Positions 9,143 through 18,097 of a stretch of 64,000 bases of DNA are shown piece after piece (positions within the stretch are counted from its first letter, which is position 1; each line of letters opens with the position of its first letter). Location of the stretch: contig JADJGB010000010.1 of the NCBI GenBank assembly GCA_016708305.1, forward strand, positions 1 through 64,000, given 5' to 3'. Below the pieces are notes generated by a model, which saw only the letters and a program-made list of their open reading frames with translations, was not told where the DNA came from and did no database searches. This stretch comes from Sphingobacteriales bacterium. GTDB lineage: Bacteria > Bacteroidota > Bacteroidia > Chitinophagales > Chitinophagaceae. Position numbers and translations under genes: made by a program.

Positions 9143-10343
9143 ATGGTAAAAAAATACATCTTCTTTACAGCAATCTGTTTGTCGTTTGCTTTTAACGCTA
9201 CATTGTATGCACAAGACGACCTGATAAAAAAAATCAGCGGAAACAGGACCGAGGGGAAAGCCGGTTTTACTTTCACCCGGGTTATTGATTTGGAAACCAC
9301 ACCCATAGAAGGCCAAGGTTCGTCCGGTACCTGCTGGAGCTATTCTTCCAATTCATTTTTAGAATCGGAATGATTAAGGCCGGTAAAAAACCGGTGCAAT
9401 TATCAAAAATATATTCTGCCAGATGGTCTTATGTGGATAAAGCTGATAATTATATCAGAATGAGTGGCGCTGTAAGTTATGGCGATGGTGGTGAACCCCA
9501 TGATGTGATTAATATGTATGCCAAATATGGTATTTTACCCGAAGCCAATTATATCGGATTGATTAATGGCGCTATAAGAAACAATTTCTTTAAAATGCAG
9601 CGCTCATTGAAAGGAATGCTTGGCAGCCTTATAAATAATCCTACAGGAACAGTGGATCTCGGTTGGAAAAAAAGGTTTAATGACACTTTGGATGCCCATC
9701 TGGGTCTGGTACCCCAAACATTCTTTTTTGAAGGTAAAGAATATACACCCCTTACTTTTGCAAAAGAAAGGGTCGGATTAAACCCAGATGATTATGTAGA
9801 ATTTATTTCTCAATCCAATACACCATACTGGCAAAAAGCTATGATGATGGTGCCTGATAACTGGGCATTTCAGTGGGACTGGAACATCCCTGCAACCGAA
9901 TTTACAACATCATTGATAATGCTCTGAAGAAGGGATACACTGTTGCCTGGGGCACCGATGTATCTGAACCCTATTTCAGTTGGCCCAATGGTGTGGCTTT
10001 CGTTCCACAAAACCCTGAACAATACCATAGAGGTTTGACCGAAGGCCAAAAGAAGGAACTATTCAACGGGCCTAAACCTGAGCCTGAAATCACACCTGAA
10101 TTGCGTCAGAGAGGCTTGGAAAACTTGCGTACTACTGATGACCACGGAATGCATATTGTGGGGCTTGCAAAAGATCAGAATGGGAAAGAATATTATGTGG
10201 TAAAAAATTCTTGGGGAAAAACTAACGATTATCACGGTTATTTGTATGCAACAAAAGCTTTTGTACTATACAAAACCACCGGTCTGATGGTGAATAAGAA
10301 AGCTATTCCAAAAAATATCAGGAAGAAATTGAAAATAAAATAG
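9143..10343 (+). CDS. C1B-type aminopeptidase (bleomycin hydrolase/PepC-like), secreted, frameshifted
   Basis: Papain-fold cysteine peptidase. Signal peptide: MVKKYIFFTAICLSFAFNATLYAQ from ATG 9143; an ATG at 9119 would add eight residues before it. The catalytic triad is in order: Cys in QGSSGTCWSYSSNSFLESE (9315-9370), His in DDHGMHIVG (10138-10165), Asn in VKNSWG (10201-10218). The spacing of more than 250 residues between Cys and His fits the C1B (BleoH/PepC) branch. The frame breaks at about 9371, where GAA ATG has lost one A, and near 9900 (TTI read as TTS). Both fixes restore a protein of about 400 residues. An exported PepC-like enzyme is common in Bacteroidota. Confidence 0.85.
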
Positions 10344-10362
10344 TCGAAAGCAATAATAAAAT

Positions 10363-10404
10363 AAAGGGTGTATAAATGCCGAGTTCGATTTATACACCCC
10401 TTTT
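10363..10404. terminator. Bidirectional intrinsic terminator
   Basis: Hairpin with arms GGGTGTATAAAT (10366-10377) and ATTTATACACCC (10388-10399), flanked by A and T runs. It lies between the convergent peptidase and TonB receptor genes and can serve both. Confidence 0.85.
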
Positions 10405-10424
10405 AATTTTATAATGGCCCTAAG

Positions 10425-12965
10425 TTATTTCAACATAAATCGTAAACCGGTGTATAACATTCTCCCCGATATTGGCCCCCACACCATTGAGCCATCAAAA
10501 TACTTGCTGAAAGGATTTGCAGCATCCAGAATAGGATTTTGTTGTCTGAAACCTGTCAGGTTTTCAATGCCTACGTAGATATCCCACTTTTTGTTGAATT
10601 GCTTGGTAACCTGTGCAGCCATCTGAATATAGGAAGGTGAGTAAGGTTCCAATTGGAGGGTAGCAGGGTTAGAAGAAGTATTCGGAATTCTTTTCCTGCT
10701 CAACCACTGAGTAGTGAAATCAAATTTCCAGTCATTGAGTGTGCTATATGCCAGATTAATAAATGCCCTGTGTTTTGCCACAAAAGGTTTTTCCATCAGG
10801 TTGCCATGATAGGTGGTCTGAACATCTAACCAACGATATGCAAGCCTCACATCAAACTTTCTCAACACTTCACAATTCAACTCTGCCTGCAAACTATTTG
10901 AATAGGATTTGCCGTTCAGATTGTAGAAATTGATTTTCTGAGGACTTAAATCCAAATCTACCACCGTCTGATTTTTAAATTTAGTGTGGTAAGCATCCAG
11001 ACTGATTGATCCCTGACGACCATTCAACCTGAAATTGTGAATAAAGTTCATCCCAAAATTCCACGCCTTTTCAGGCTCCAAACCATAACCATAATTATTG
11101 GTAGGGTTGATGATGGCGTATTGTCTGGTACTTAAAAACACACCTCCATTTTCTGCAAAAATATTAGCCATTCTGAATCCTGAACCGGCTGAAAATCTCA
11201 GATTGGTTTTTGGAGTAAAATCATACTTCAGGTTCAATCTGGGGGTAGCAATCAAACCAAATTGATTGTGGTAGTCCACTCGCACACCGACAATTGCCGA
11301 AAATTTATCGGGAGCTGTGTATGTGAATTCAAAGAACGCTCCGGGCACTATTTCATTGCGGGCGTAACGGGCAATGTTGAAGGTTTCGTCATAATTTTCA
11401 TTATTAAAACTCAGGCCTGTTCTGAATTTGTTGGCCGTTGTACCGATTATTGACTGATAAATCAAATTGGCATACATTGTATTTTGCTTGCCGTCATATT
11501 TGCTCAGACCATAATAAGCATCATTTTTATACATATTACCCAAAACGATAAAGCCGAGGCTTTTATACTTATGTTGCGGAAATACATAACCCAATTTGCC
11601 TGTGAAGCTATATTGCTCTGCATTGATACCCACACCATACTTTTGGGTTGTAAGTTTATCGGTTAAGGGATTATAATCCATCTGGCCTGCCTGTCTTTTA
11701 TCATTCATTATCTTAATGGCAAACTGGCCAATCCAACCATTATTATCCATGTACTTCCATCGGTTGATGACATTAAATTGCCCTCCTAATGGCAGATCCA
11801 AAAAACCATCGTTATTCATATCGTGTTTTGCAAATACGCCATTGGCATGGGTAAGGAGGCCGGTACTCCATTTGTCGTTCAGTTTGGAAGCAAGATTGAT
11901 ATTTGCTTCCAGCCTGCCTAAATCATTTATGTATGTATTAACGTATATTTTTTCACTATTGTCCGGTTTCTTTTCTTCCACATTGATTTGGCCTGCAATG
12001 CTTTCATAACCATTTACCACCGAACCGGTTCCTTTTGTTAGTTGTATTCCTTCGATCCAGGGGCCGGGAATAAATGTGAGTCCGTAACTTCCGGAAAGAC
12101 CTTTAATTTCCGGAACGTTTTCGGTTAACAATTGTGTATAATTGCCTGCCAGGCCCAACAATTGTATTTGTTTAATACCCGTTACTGCATCACTGTAGCT
12201 TACATCCACCGACGGGCTGGTTTCAAAACTTTCAGAAAGATTGCAACAGGCGGCTTTGCTCAGCTCGTTGGCACCCATATTCAACGTGTTTAAGATGCTC
12301 AGATCAGACACATAAGTGGATGCCCGCCTTGAGGTAACAACTACTTCTTTCAGTGTGCCTGTTGAAGAATTTTTTAAAATAATGGTGAGCATATCCGGTT
12401 TTGTTACGCTGATGGTATCTGTGCTAAAACCCACATAGCTGATGGAAAGATGCGTGGGCAGGACGGTTTTTATCTGAAACACACCGGTACTGTCTGTTAC
12501 AAAAAATTCTTTTGAGTGAAGACTTTTAATCGTAGCATTTGCAATCGGATTGAGTTTGCCCTTAACGGTTTCTTCCAGTACTACGCCGGTAATGGTATGC
12601 AGGGTTTTATTAGCTTTGGTACCGGGCTCTGCTTCACGATCGTAATGACAACAAGCCGGTAGTTTGCTATACACATCGTCTGGCGCTCGATAGATGCCGT
12701 TGTCATGCCCTACTTCGGCCAACTTCTTTTGCAAGGTTTCCTTTGTGATTTTTGTACTGTCATAGGTTACAGTAAGTATATGTGAATTCACATCCCAGTT
12801 TGCGGTATAGGCTTTATTGTCAAGAAGTGTGTTTTCAATTCTCTCCTTACACATTTCGCAACTGCCCGATACCGGAAATGTTTCGGTTTTCAGATTTTTC
12901 TTTTGGGCAAATATATTTAGGGAGATAATTGTGAATAGAAAAAGTAATAAATATTTCGGATTCAT
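10425..12965 (-). CDS. TonB-dependent receptor with N-terminal heavy-metal-associated domain
   Basis: Outer-membrane receptor, 846 residues from ATG 12965 (MNPKYLLLFLF...), which gives a clean signal peptide; an in-frame ATG at 13034 adds an unlikely leader. After the signal comes a heavy-metal-associated (HMA) fold with CEMC (Cys36, Cys39), then an ACCHY cysteine pair (105-106). A carboxypeptidase-regulatory-like beta domain follows (TGVVLEETVKGKL..., about 135-220), then the plug with KAACCNLSESFE, and the 22-stranded barrel to the C-terminal Phe-rich end. Cysteines before and in the plug suggest a metal (perhaps copper) ligand or metallophore. The HYC_CC_PP-type gene is immediately upstream in the same direction. 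The frame is intact over 2.5 kb. Confidence 0.9.
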   Translation of the reverse strand: MNPKYLLLFLFTIISLNIFAQKKNLKTETFPVSGSCEMCKERIENTLLDNKAYTANWDVNSHILTVTYDSTKITKETLQKKLAEVGHDNGIYRAPDDVYSKLPACCHYDREAEPGTKANKTLHTITGVVLEETVKGKLNPIANATIKSLHSKEFFVTDSTGVFQIKTVLPTHLSISYVGFSTDTISVTKPDMLTIILKNSSTGTLKEVVVTSRRASTYVSDLSILNTLNMGANELSKAACCNLSESFETSPSVDVSYSDAVTGIKQIQLLGLAGNYTQLLTENVPEIKGLSGSYGLTFIPGPWIEGIQLTKGTGSVVNGYESIAGQINVEEKKPDNSEKIYVNTYINDLGRLEANINLASKLNDKWSTGLLTHANGVFAKHDMNNDGFLDLPLGGQFNVINRWKYMDNNGWIGQFAIKIMNDKRQAGQMDYNPLTDKLTTQKYGVGINAEQYSFTGKLGYVFPQHKYKSLGFIVLGNMYKNDAYYGLSKYDGKQNTMYANLIYQSIIGTTANKFRTGLSFNNENYDETFNIARYARNEIVPGAFFEFTYTAPDKFSAIVGVRVDYHNQFGLIATPRLNLKYDFTPKTNLRFSAGSGFRMANIFAENGGVFLSTRQYAIINPTNNYGYGLEPEKAWNFGMNFIHNFRLNGRQGSISLDAYHTKFKNQTVVDLDLSPQKINFYNLNGKSYSNSLQAELNCEVLRKFDVRLAYRWLDVQTTYHGNLMEKPFVAKHRAFINLAYSTLNDWKFDFTTQWLSRKRIPNTSSNPATLQLEPYSPSYIQMAAQVTKQFNKKWDIYVGIENLTGFRQQNPILDAANPFSKYFDGSMVWGPISGRMLYTGLRFMLK

Positions 12966-13053
12966 TTGGTAATTTTTTAATTTGATTGATATAAAAATAC
13001 ACAGTAATATTAAATGCATCCATACATTTAACAATGTAAAATCAATTGCCGAA

Positions 13054-13437
13054 TCAAATTAAAAAACTGTGGTATAAAACCTGAAAGTCAGATTCCGAAA
13101 GTGGGGGAGGTCTGTTTAAATAAATTGTATTATATTGATTTTCTACTACAGGTTTTTGAAAATCAATTGAATAAGCATCAGATACCGGTAAGCTGAAATC
13201 AAGCGGTTCAAAAGAGATTTGCTGGCTGAAGTTCTGGTCGGCAGAAATTTTTGCCTCTACTTTTTTGTTTTTACAGCAATCTATTCCGCCTTTCATCGGA
13301 CATTTATGGTCAACCGGAGTATTTAGCTGAATGCTTACTTCTTTCAATTTACCGCAGCAATAGAAATAGTTCAGGCTTACGCCAAAGGCGGCGAAACCAT
13401 AAACCATTAGAACAGCTAATACGATAAATTTCTTCAT
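13054..13437 (-). CDS. HYC_CC_PP-family secreted protein
   Basis: 127-residue exported protein: signal peptide over residues 1-20, then YFYCCGKL, HKCPMKGG...DCCKNK, and near the C-terminus NRPPP. These Cys and Pro motifs match the small Bacteroidota family named for its HYC, CC and PP motifs, which is often next to metal-related TonB receptors, as here. Its role is unknown. The paired cysteines and histidine suggest metal binding, which is inference. It is the first gene of a two-gene unit with the downstream receptor; 88 bases separate them. Confidence 0.7.
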   Translation of the reverse strand: MKKFIVLAVLMVYGFAAFGVSLNYFYCCGKLKEVSIQLNTPVDHKCPMKGGIDCCKNKKVEAKISADQNFSQQISFEPLDFSLPVSDAYSIDFQKPVVENQYNTIYLNRPPPLSESDFQVLYHSFLI

Positions 13438-13445
13438 ATTATGTG

Positions 13446-13453
13446 CAAAGATA
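13446..13453 (-). promoter_or_regulatory. -7 promoter box for the HYC_CC_PP/TonB receptor unit
   Basis: The minus strand reads TATCTTTG then CAC, the same -7 box and context as before lepA, nine bases upstream of the ATG at 13437. No clear -33 TTTG. The short 5' leader is common in this phylum. Confidence 0.45.
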
Positions 13454-13874
13454 GATTTTACCGTTTAAATTTTTTGTTAAATGGGTAAAGATGTAGGGCA
13501 AACGCATCTGATTTTTAGTCTGAAAACAAGCCTGAAAGGATGATATCATAATAGAAATAATCGTTAGGTCGTGTTCAAAATCCGGTAGGGATGACATTTC
13601 ACCCCTTTGGGGTTCTGTAAAATAGGGTTCAATCCTATTCTATTATAATTTTATCCTTCTGGGATTGATGATGATTACCTATTTGTGAATTTAGATGCGT
13701 TTACCCTGGGTAAAAAAGATGTAGCAATCAGATTTTTTTTTACAATTTATTCTACTTTTGCCGTGATGCAATTTTTTCAATTTTGATGTAACCTAATTGT
13801 AATTCAATCAATAGTACAATTTTTTATCAAAACTGAAAAAGCAATAAACTAAATCGTTTTTTATATTATTTCTT
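13454..13874. other. Intergenic region with short palindrome
   Basis: No gene seen. It holds a small inverted repeat ACCCC-TTTG-GGGT at 13601-13613, and loosely matching GGGTTC/AATCC and GGGATT segments to about 13665. These look like a dispersed intergenic repeat of this genome, but copies elsewhere are needed to say so. The rest is AT-rich and probably holds the promoter of the next gene. Confidence 0.4.
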
Positions 13875-14826
13875 ATGAAAAAATTTATTTCTATTTTGGC
13901 AATAATCATTTTTATGGTTTCTTTTTTTCGTGCAGTAAAAGTGCCAGCAAAAACAAATTCAGAATTCAGGGTATTTCTACACAAAATTTTCCCGTGGTGG
14001 ACGGTTCTACCTCTACCTCTCCATTAGTGAATACGATTGCTTGCAAACTATTAGGTATTCCTTACGAATGGATTGGTGCCAGCATCTTTGGTGATACATG
14101 GATTACCCCTGTTCAGGATAAAATACCTGCTGGTTTTGACTACTTCAAACGGGTACTTACGAGCACCACACATGGCTCAATTATGAACCTGATTGATAAA
14201 AAAGCCGATTTTATTCTTGCAGCACGCACAATGTCAGACGATGAAAAGGCGTATGCCATTACAAAAGGTATTTCGCTTACTGAAACGCCTGTTGCGCTTG
14301 ATGCTTTTGTCTTTATTGTAAATGCCAAAAATCCTGTAAAAATCTTACAACGAAACAAATACAGGATATTTATACAGGTAAAATATCCAATTGGAAAGAA
14401 GTGGGAGGCAATGATGCACCCATAAAGCCTTATATGCGTAATAGAAACTCGGGCAGCCAGGAAAAAATGGAAAAATTAGTAATGAAAGGCCTAAGTATGA
14501 ATGAATTTCCTGTAGATATCGAAATCAGCATGGCAGGACCGTTTGATAAGGTTTCGTCAGATGAAAATGCAATTTGCTACACGGTGTATTATTATAAGGA
14601 ATATATGATTAAAACATCAAGGGTAAAGCACATAGCTGTTGATGGTGTATATCCCGATAAAGCAACCATAAAAAGCAAATCCTACCCTTATACTACCGAA
14701 GTTTTTAAATCGATACGTACTGATCAGGAGAAGCAATCAATGGCATATAAAATATACGAACTGATGAATACCCCTGCCGGACAGGATGTAGTAAAAGAAA
14801 GCGGATATGTGCCACTGCAATTTTAG
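13875..14826 (+). CDS. PstS-like phosphate-binding lipoprotein (frameshifted)
   Basis: Periplasmic substrate-binding protein of the PstS family. The start MKKFISILAIIIFMVSFF runs into SCSKS, a lipoprotein box, once one T is added to the 7-T run near 13920. The conserved N-terminal block VVDGSTSTSPLVNTIACKLL (phosphate-binding Ser/Thr) is at 13994. A second missing A near 14338 splits KNPVKNLTTKQIQDIYTGKISNWKEVGG, the family's central motif. The C-terminal part with RNRNSGSQEKME (second ligand loop) and the end PLQF follows. Corrected length is about 315 residues. No pstCAB genes are adjacent, so it may serve another role such as scavenging. Confidence 0.8.
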
Positions 14827-14891
14827 GATGCCAGATTTGTCTTGTCCTAAAATAGGTTGACGAAAATTCGTCACTTAAATTTGGACAAAAT

Positions 14892-15011
14892 ATGCAAGAA
14901 ATAGAGCTTCGTAAAACAAAACTTCATAATGAGGTGCTGGAGGAGATGCTAAGATTATCGGAGCAGCTAACCGGAATTGCGTTGCGAAAAAAGTTTGGCA
15001 CCAAGCGATAG
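14892..15011 (+). pseudogene. IS3-family OrfA C-terminal relic
   Basis: A 39-residue ORF ending LSEQLTGIALRKKFGTKR resembles the C-terminus of IS3-family OrfA proteins, where a leucine-rich helix is followed by IRKK(F/S)GTK. No OrfB follows and only about 200 bases of the element seem to remain. Upstream at 14859-14872 an inverted repeat GACGAA-AA-TTCGTC could be part of an element end. I see no flanking duplication. The match is short, so the call is tentative. Confidence 0.45.
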
Positions 15012-15056
15012 TAAACGTAGAACAAAGTAGGCCGAGGGTATTGTTTGATATTGTCA

Positions 15057-15939
15057 TTATTTCACCTGATGCAGAAAAGCATAAATGGCTTTCAACTCAT
15101 CATCCTTAAAGGTGAAATATTTATAAGGCATCGCATCTGACAATTGCTTGCCATCGGGTCTTTGCCGGTACGCATCACAGTTATAAACTCTTGTTCTTTC
15201 CACTTACCTACATCGCCTGTATGACTGATGTTGGGTATGGCTGGGCCTCCAGGCCTAAGGGTGGTGAACCTGTGTAGGTTTTAGCATGACATCCCTGGCA
15301 TGCGGTAGCCAGATAAGCACCATATTCTGGAGTAATAGCAGGTGGTATATCATCTGCATATTTTTCACTATGATTGATGAACTCAGCAGGTAACAAGGGA
15401 AACTTATTCAGAAAAACCATCAATCTGCCCAACGGTTTTATTTCCTTTTTTGGAACAGTATTGTTTACCGGGGGCTGATTTTTTACATAGCTTATCAAGG
15501 CACTCATATCGCTATTGGATAAATGACAAAATTCGTGAGAAGGCATAAACCAAACCGATTTTCCTTCCTTGTTTACCCCATGCCTCAATATTCTTATCCA
15601 ATCTTTATCATTGTATTGTATGCCTCCTTTGCCGCTGGTAATATTGGATGCTACCAGTGTTCCCATAGGTGATCCTGGTGGTAGAAATACTTCTTTTCCC
15701 GCCAGATTTTCGCCGTGGCAGCCCATGCAACCTCTGTTTTGGGCAATATGTCTTCCTTTTTCGTAAGAAAGTGAATCTGACGGAATCGTAAGATCTTGTA
15801 CCGTTACATTATAAATTTTATCGATTCTGTTTTGGGTAGATAGATACACCACTGTATATATTAAAGCAACCAATAAAAAAATGCTTAAAAAACTTATTCC
15901 CAACCATTTCAAAACTCTTTTACCAAATGATTTTTGCAT
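15057..15939 (-). CDS. Dihaem cytochrome c, membrane-anchored (frameshifted near C-terminus)
   Basis: Periplasmic electron carrier with an uncleaved N-terminal membrane helix (residues about 10-33). Two class I haem sites: CMGCH at residues 71-75 and CQGCH at 214-218. The first domain has SNIT and a likely Met ligand in VWFMPSHEF (about 129-137). As read, the frame ends at 15208. Two indels near 15245 and 15165 hide the end, which continues PAIPNISHTGDVGKW and DAMPYKYFTFKDDEL to a TAA at 15057, giving the second domain its Met ligand. Close to Bacteroidota c-type cytochromes linked to dehydrogenases. Its partner enzyme is not in this window. Confidence 0.8.
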
Positions 15940-16318
15940 TGACGTTTTTTAATTCGTTAAAAAATATTGGTGAAATCATGTAATCCGAAGCCATTATCTT
16001 CTTCTAATTTTATCTGAATTATGGTTTTTCATTGCATCATTCCATGTCAAACTAAATATTCATAGTTTCAATTCCTTATTTTTTCTGAAATTAAAATTAA
16101 CCCATCTCTTGCTTATAAACTTGTAAAAACACGACATTTTTATCGAATCGTACTAATTGTTTTGAAAGCCTTGACAATGTTTGTGGATGCAAATAATAAG
16201 ATGCTACCTGCTGTTTAAATATTGTTGGTTTATAAGTGAAAACATCTCCTCCGAAAAAGGAGAAGATGTTTTACCGGTCAGTTATTTATTTTTTTGGTCT
16301 CTGAATTTTTCTGAATAA
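15940..16318. other. Intergenic region, no gene seen
   Basis: AT-rich. Contains a terminator at 16238-16273, listed separately, and a TTGTAAAAACACGACAT motif at 16121 that also occurs, with changes, at the ends of the two long repeats near 17738 and 20375. Nothing else recognised. Confidence 0.4.
16238..16273 (-). terminator. Intrinsic terminator after the 16319-16813 gene
   Basis: Hairpin arms AAAACATCTCCTCC and GGAGAAGATGTTTT around a GAAAAA loop, with one unpaired base. A and T runs flank the stem. It lies downstream of the minus-strand gene ending at 16319. Confidence 0.7.
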
Positions 16319-16813
16319 TCAGCTCTTCTTTGTTACAATTAGGTTTATATACATTTGGTTGGCTTTCATTTGAAGAATATATACGGGCATTTCCAAACCT
16401 GGTGAGGTAAATTCATTAACATAATATATTTCATACTCAGGGAAGGCATCTTCTACTCTTATTTTCACATCTTCGGATAAAAATTCCGGGTAGTATTTTC
16501 TAAGAGTTTGAACCCAGTTGCCGTTATTGTCAAAAGATACTGCATAGGATTGGTCATTTTGAACAAAATAGCAGAAATTGCCATTTTTTAATGATCGCCA
16601 ATTGACAATTTCTGCATTTGGGTAAAAATTTTCCAAATACACAGCGGCCTTTGACTCAGGCTTGTTTTTTTTGGCTTCAGGTGCCACGTAGTTATAGCTT
16701 GGTTCCAGTTTGTGTTTGGATGGTAATGTTAGTTTAGCAATCTCCTGTGCATGAGTGATAAAAGTGGCGCTCATTGCGCTCATCATTAAAGACAAAATTA
16801 AATGTGTTTTCAT
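16319..16813 (-). CDS. Secreted protein of unknown function, PepSY-like layout
   Basis: 164 residues with a signal peptide (residues 1-22, ending ATFITHAQ). The mature part has YLENFYPNAEIVNWRSLKNGNFCYFVQ followed by AVSFDNNGNWVQTLRKY and a second half ending YILQMKANQMYINLIVTKKS. The first segment resembles the beta-hairpin pattern of PepSY-like periplasmic proteins in Bacteroidota. I would not go beyond that. It is followed by a clear terminator and preceded on the same strand by another small secreted protein. Confidence 0.6.
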   Translation of the reverse strand: MKTHLILSLMMSAMSATFITHAQEIAKLTLPSKHKLEPSYNYVAPEAKKNKPESKAAVYLENFYPNAEIVNWRSLKNGNFCYFVQNDQSYAVSFDNNGNWVQTLRKYYPEFLSEDVKIRVEDAFPEYEIYYVNEFTSPGLEMPVYILQMKANQMYINLIVTKKS

Positions 16814-16904
16814 AATTGGTGTTTTAATTGATTAAATAGAATTTTGTTTTGAAAAGGTGATAAGTTTTTACTTCATCCTTGGGTTTAATTTTTATTTAAG
16901 AATT

Positions 16905-17255
16905 TTAATTAGTTTTTTTAAAACTGTTTTTTTCTATTGTATTGGAGTAAAAATTTTGTTTGTGTGTATAAGCCTCTATTGCTTGTTCAAGCATCTTTTT
17001 TAATTGTATTTTTATTTTTCTTTTTTTAATATTCAATACTACTCCGGTGATTGTTTCCTGATATACCATTACGTGGGTATTGTCATAAAAACGGATGATG
17101 GAGTGCTCAGGGGTATGAATGTTGGTTTCAATAACCCAATATCCCAATTTACTGACCCAGGAAGGTGAAAAAACACCTTTTTCATTTTCATAGGTCTGGC
17201 AAAAACCTGCTAGAGTAAAGACCAATAGTAAGATTATGAATGCGAATCTTTTCAT
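16905..17255 (-). CDS. Small secreted protein of unknown function
   Basis: 116 residues: signal peptide MKRFAFIILLLVFTLAGFCQ, then a short mature chain with WVSKLGYWVIETN, SIIRFYDNTHVMVYQE and a lysine-rich helix (NIKKRKIKIQLKKMLEQAIEAY). The alternating pattern suggests a few beta strands and one long helix. Small proteins of this kind are common in Chitinophagaceae and have no assigned function. It may be cotranscribed with the 16319-16813 gene, 91 bases downstream. Confidence 0.6.
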   Translation of the reverse strand: MKRFAFIILLLVFTLAGFCQTYENEKGVFSPSWVSKLGYWVIETNIHTPEHSIIRFYDNTHVMVYQETITGVVLNIKKRKIKIQLKKMLEQAIEAYTHKQNFYSNTIEKNSFKKTN

Positions 17256-17290
17256 GGATGTAATTATTAAATGTGAATAAAATTGATTTT

Positions 17291-17425
17291 CTAATCGTTA
17301 CTGCTCATGTATTCAAATATTTTTCTATATTCATTGCTTAGGGGATTAAAGAAACGAACTACTTCAATGCTGGATCGAAACCAAAGCTTCCAGATGTCAA
17401 CAGATGAGCAAAAGACATATTGCAT
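17291..17425 (-). CDS. Possible short ORF, 44 residues
   Basis: ORF beginning MQYVFCSSVDIW and ending EYMSSND, 35 bases upstream of the next minus-strand gene. Its composition is plausible for protein, but there is no recognisable domain and no clear start signal. It may be a chance ORF or a remnant. Confidence 0.2.
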   Translation of the reverse strand: MQYVFCSSVDIWKLWFRSSIEVVRFFNPLSNEYRKIFEYMSSND

Positions 17426-17544
17426 TTTATAATACCGATGCACTAAGTGTCATTTCAAAGTGGTAGGCGCTTGAAGGTGATGTTTCTCAAAAGTTATTTT
17501 TCTCTATTTCAATTTGTTTAAGATGTAGGAAAATTCCCTTAGCT

Positions 17545-17756
17545 TGAACTGATGTTTTTTTATGGTGGTCGTGCGTTGTTCATCGATTATGATTAAAAAA
17601 ATTAAAAAATCCTTTTCTTGAAAACCTCTTACAAGGTTAATAATATTATTTATTCAAACATTCTAAATCGAATTATCTTTAAGTACCTTTTTTCCGGTTT
17701 CATAATGTAAAGTTATATTAGGGAAGGGCGTTAATAATTGTAATATCACGACATTC
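17545..17756 (+). repeat. Long direct repeat, copy A (about 212 bp)
   Basis: Aligns end to end with 20183-20396 in the same orientation, roughly four fifths identical by eye. Both copies open TGAACTGATG, share ATGGTGGTCGTGCG, CTTACAAGGTTAATA and CAAACATTCTAAATCGAA, and close near CACGA(C/T)AT. It is non-coding. The two copies bracket the sulfatase gene. Confidence 0.8.
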
Positions 17757-17893
17757 TATTACCTCTTTCGAGCTATAGAGCAAAGTCCTCAAAACAAACC
17801 AGGTTAGGATGCAGTAGTTTCTAATGTAACCAATCTTAATCATTTGAGCAGGTCAAATCCTGTGTAATATTATATTTGTCTAAAACAAAGTCT

Positions 17894-17921
17894 AAAAAAG
17901 CCTGCGCTATGTGGCTTTTTT
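17894..17921 (+). terminator. Isolated intrinsic terminator
   Basis: Arms AAAAAAGCC (17894-17902) and GGCTTTTTT (17913-17921), loop TGCGCTATGT, T run. It has no plus-strand gene upstream within 600 bases, so it may end an unannotated transcript or a lost gene, or insulate the sulfatase. Confidence 0.65.
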
Positions 17922-18097
17922 TAATTTTCAACCAATTTTTTTTTGACAAACCTTACAGTTTTAGTCTTTGAATAGAATTTTGGTTTATACATAGTAAGAA
18001 TTCTGAATTTATTGCATTAAAATTTGAAGAGAAACTAAATTTCTTTTTGTTTTGAAAAACATTTTAATTTGCAAATAACTTGTAATAATATTTTAGG

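Noticed and set aside
17830..17880. T-arm-like GCAGGTCAAATCCTGT suggesting a tRNA
   Set aside because: The loop is one base short, and no acceptor stem or D and anticodon arms at proper spacing could be found upstream within 75 bases.
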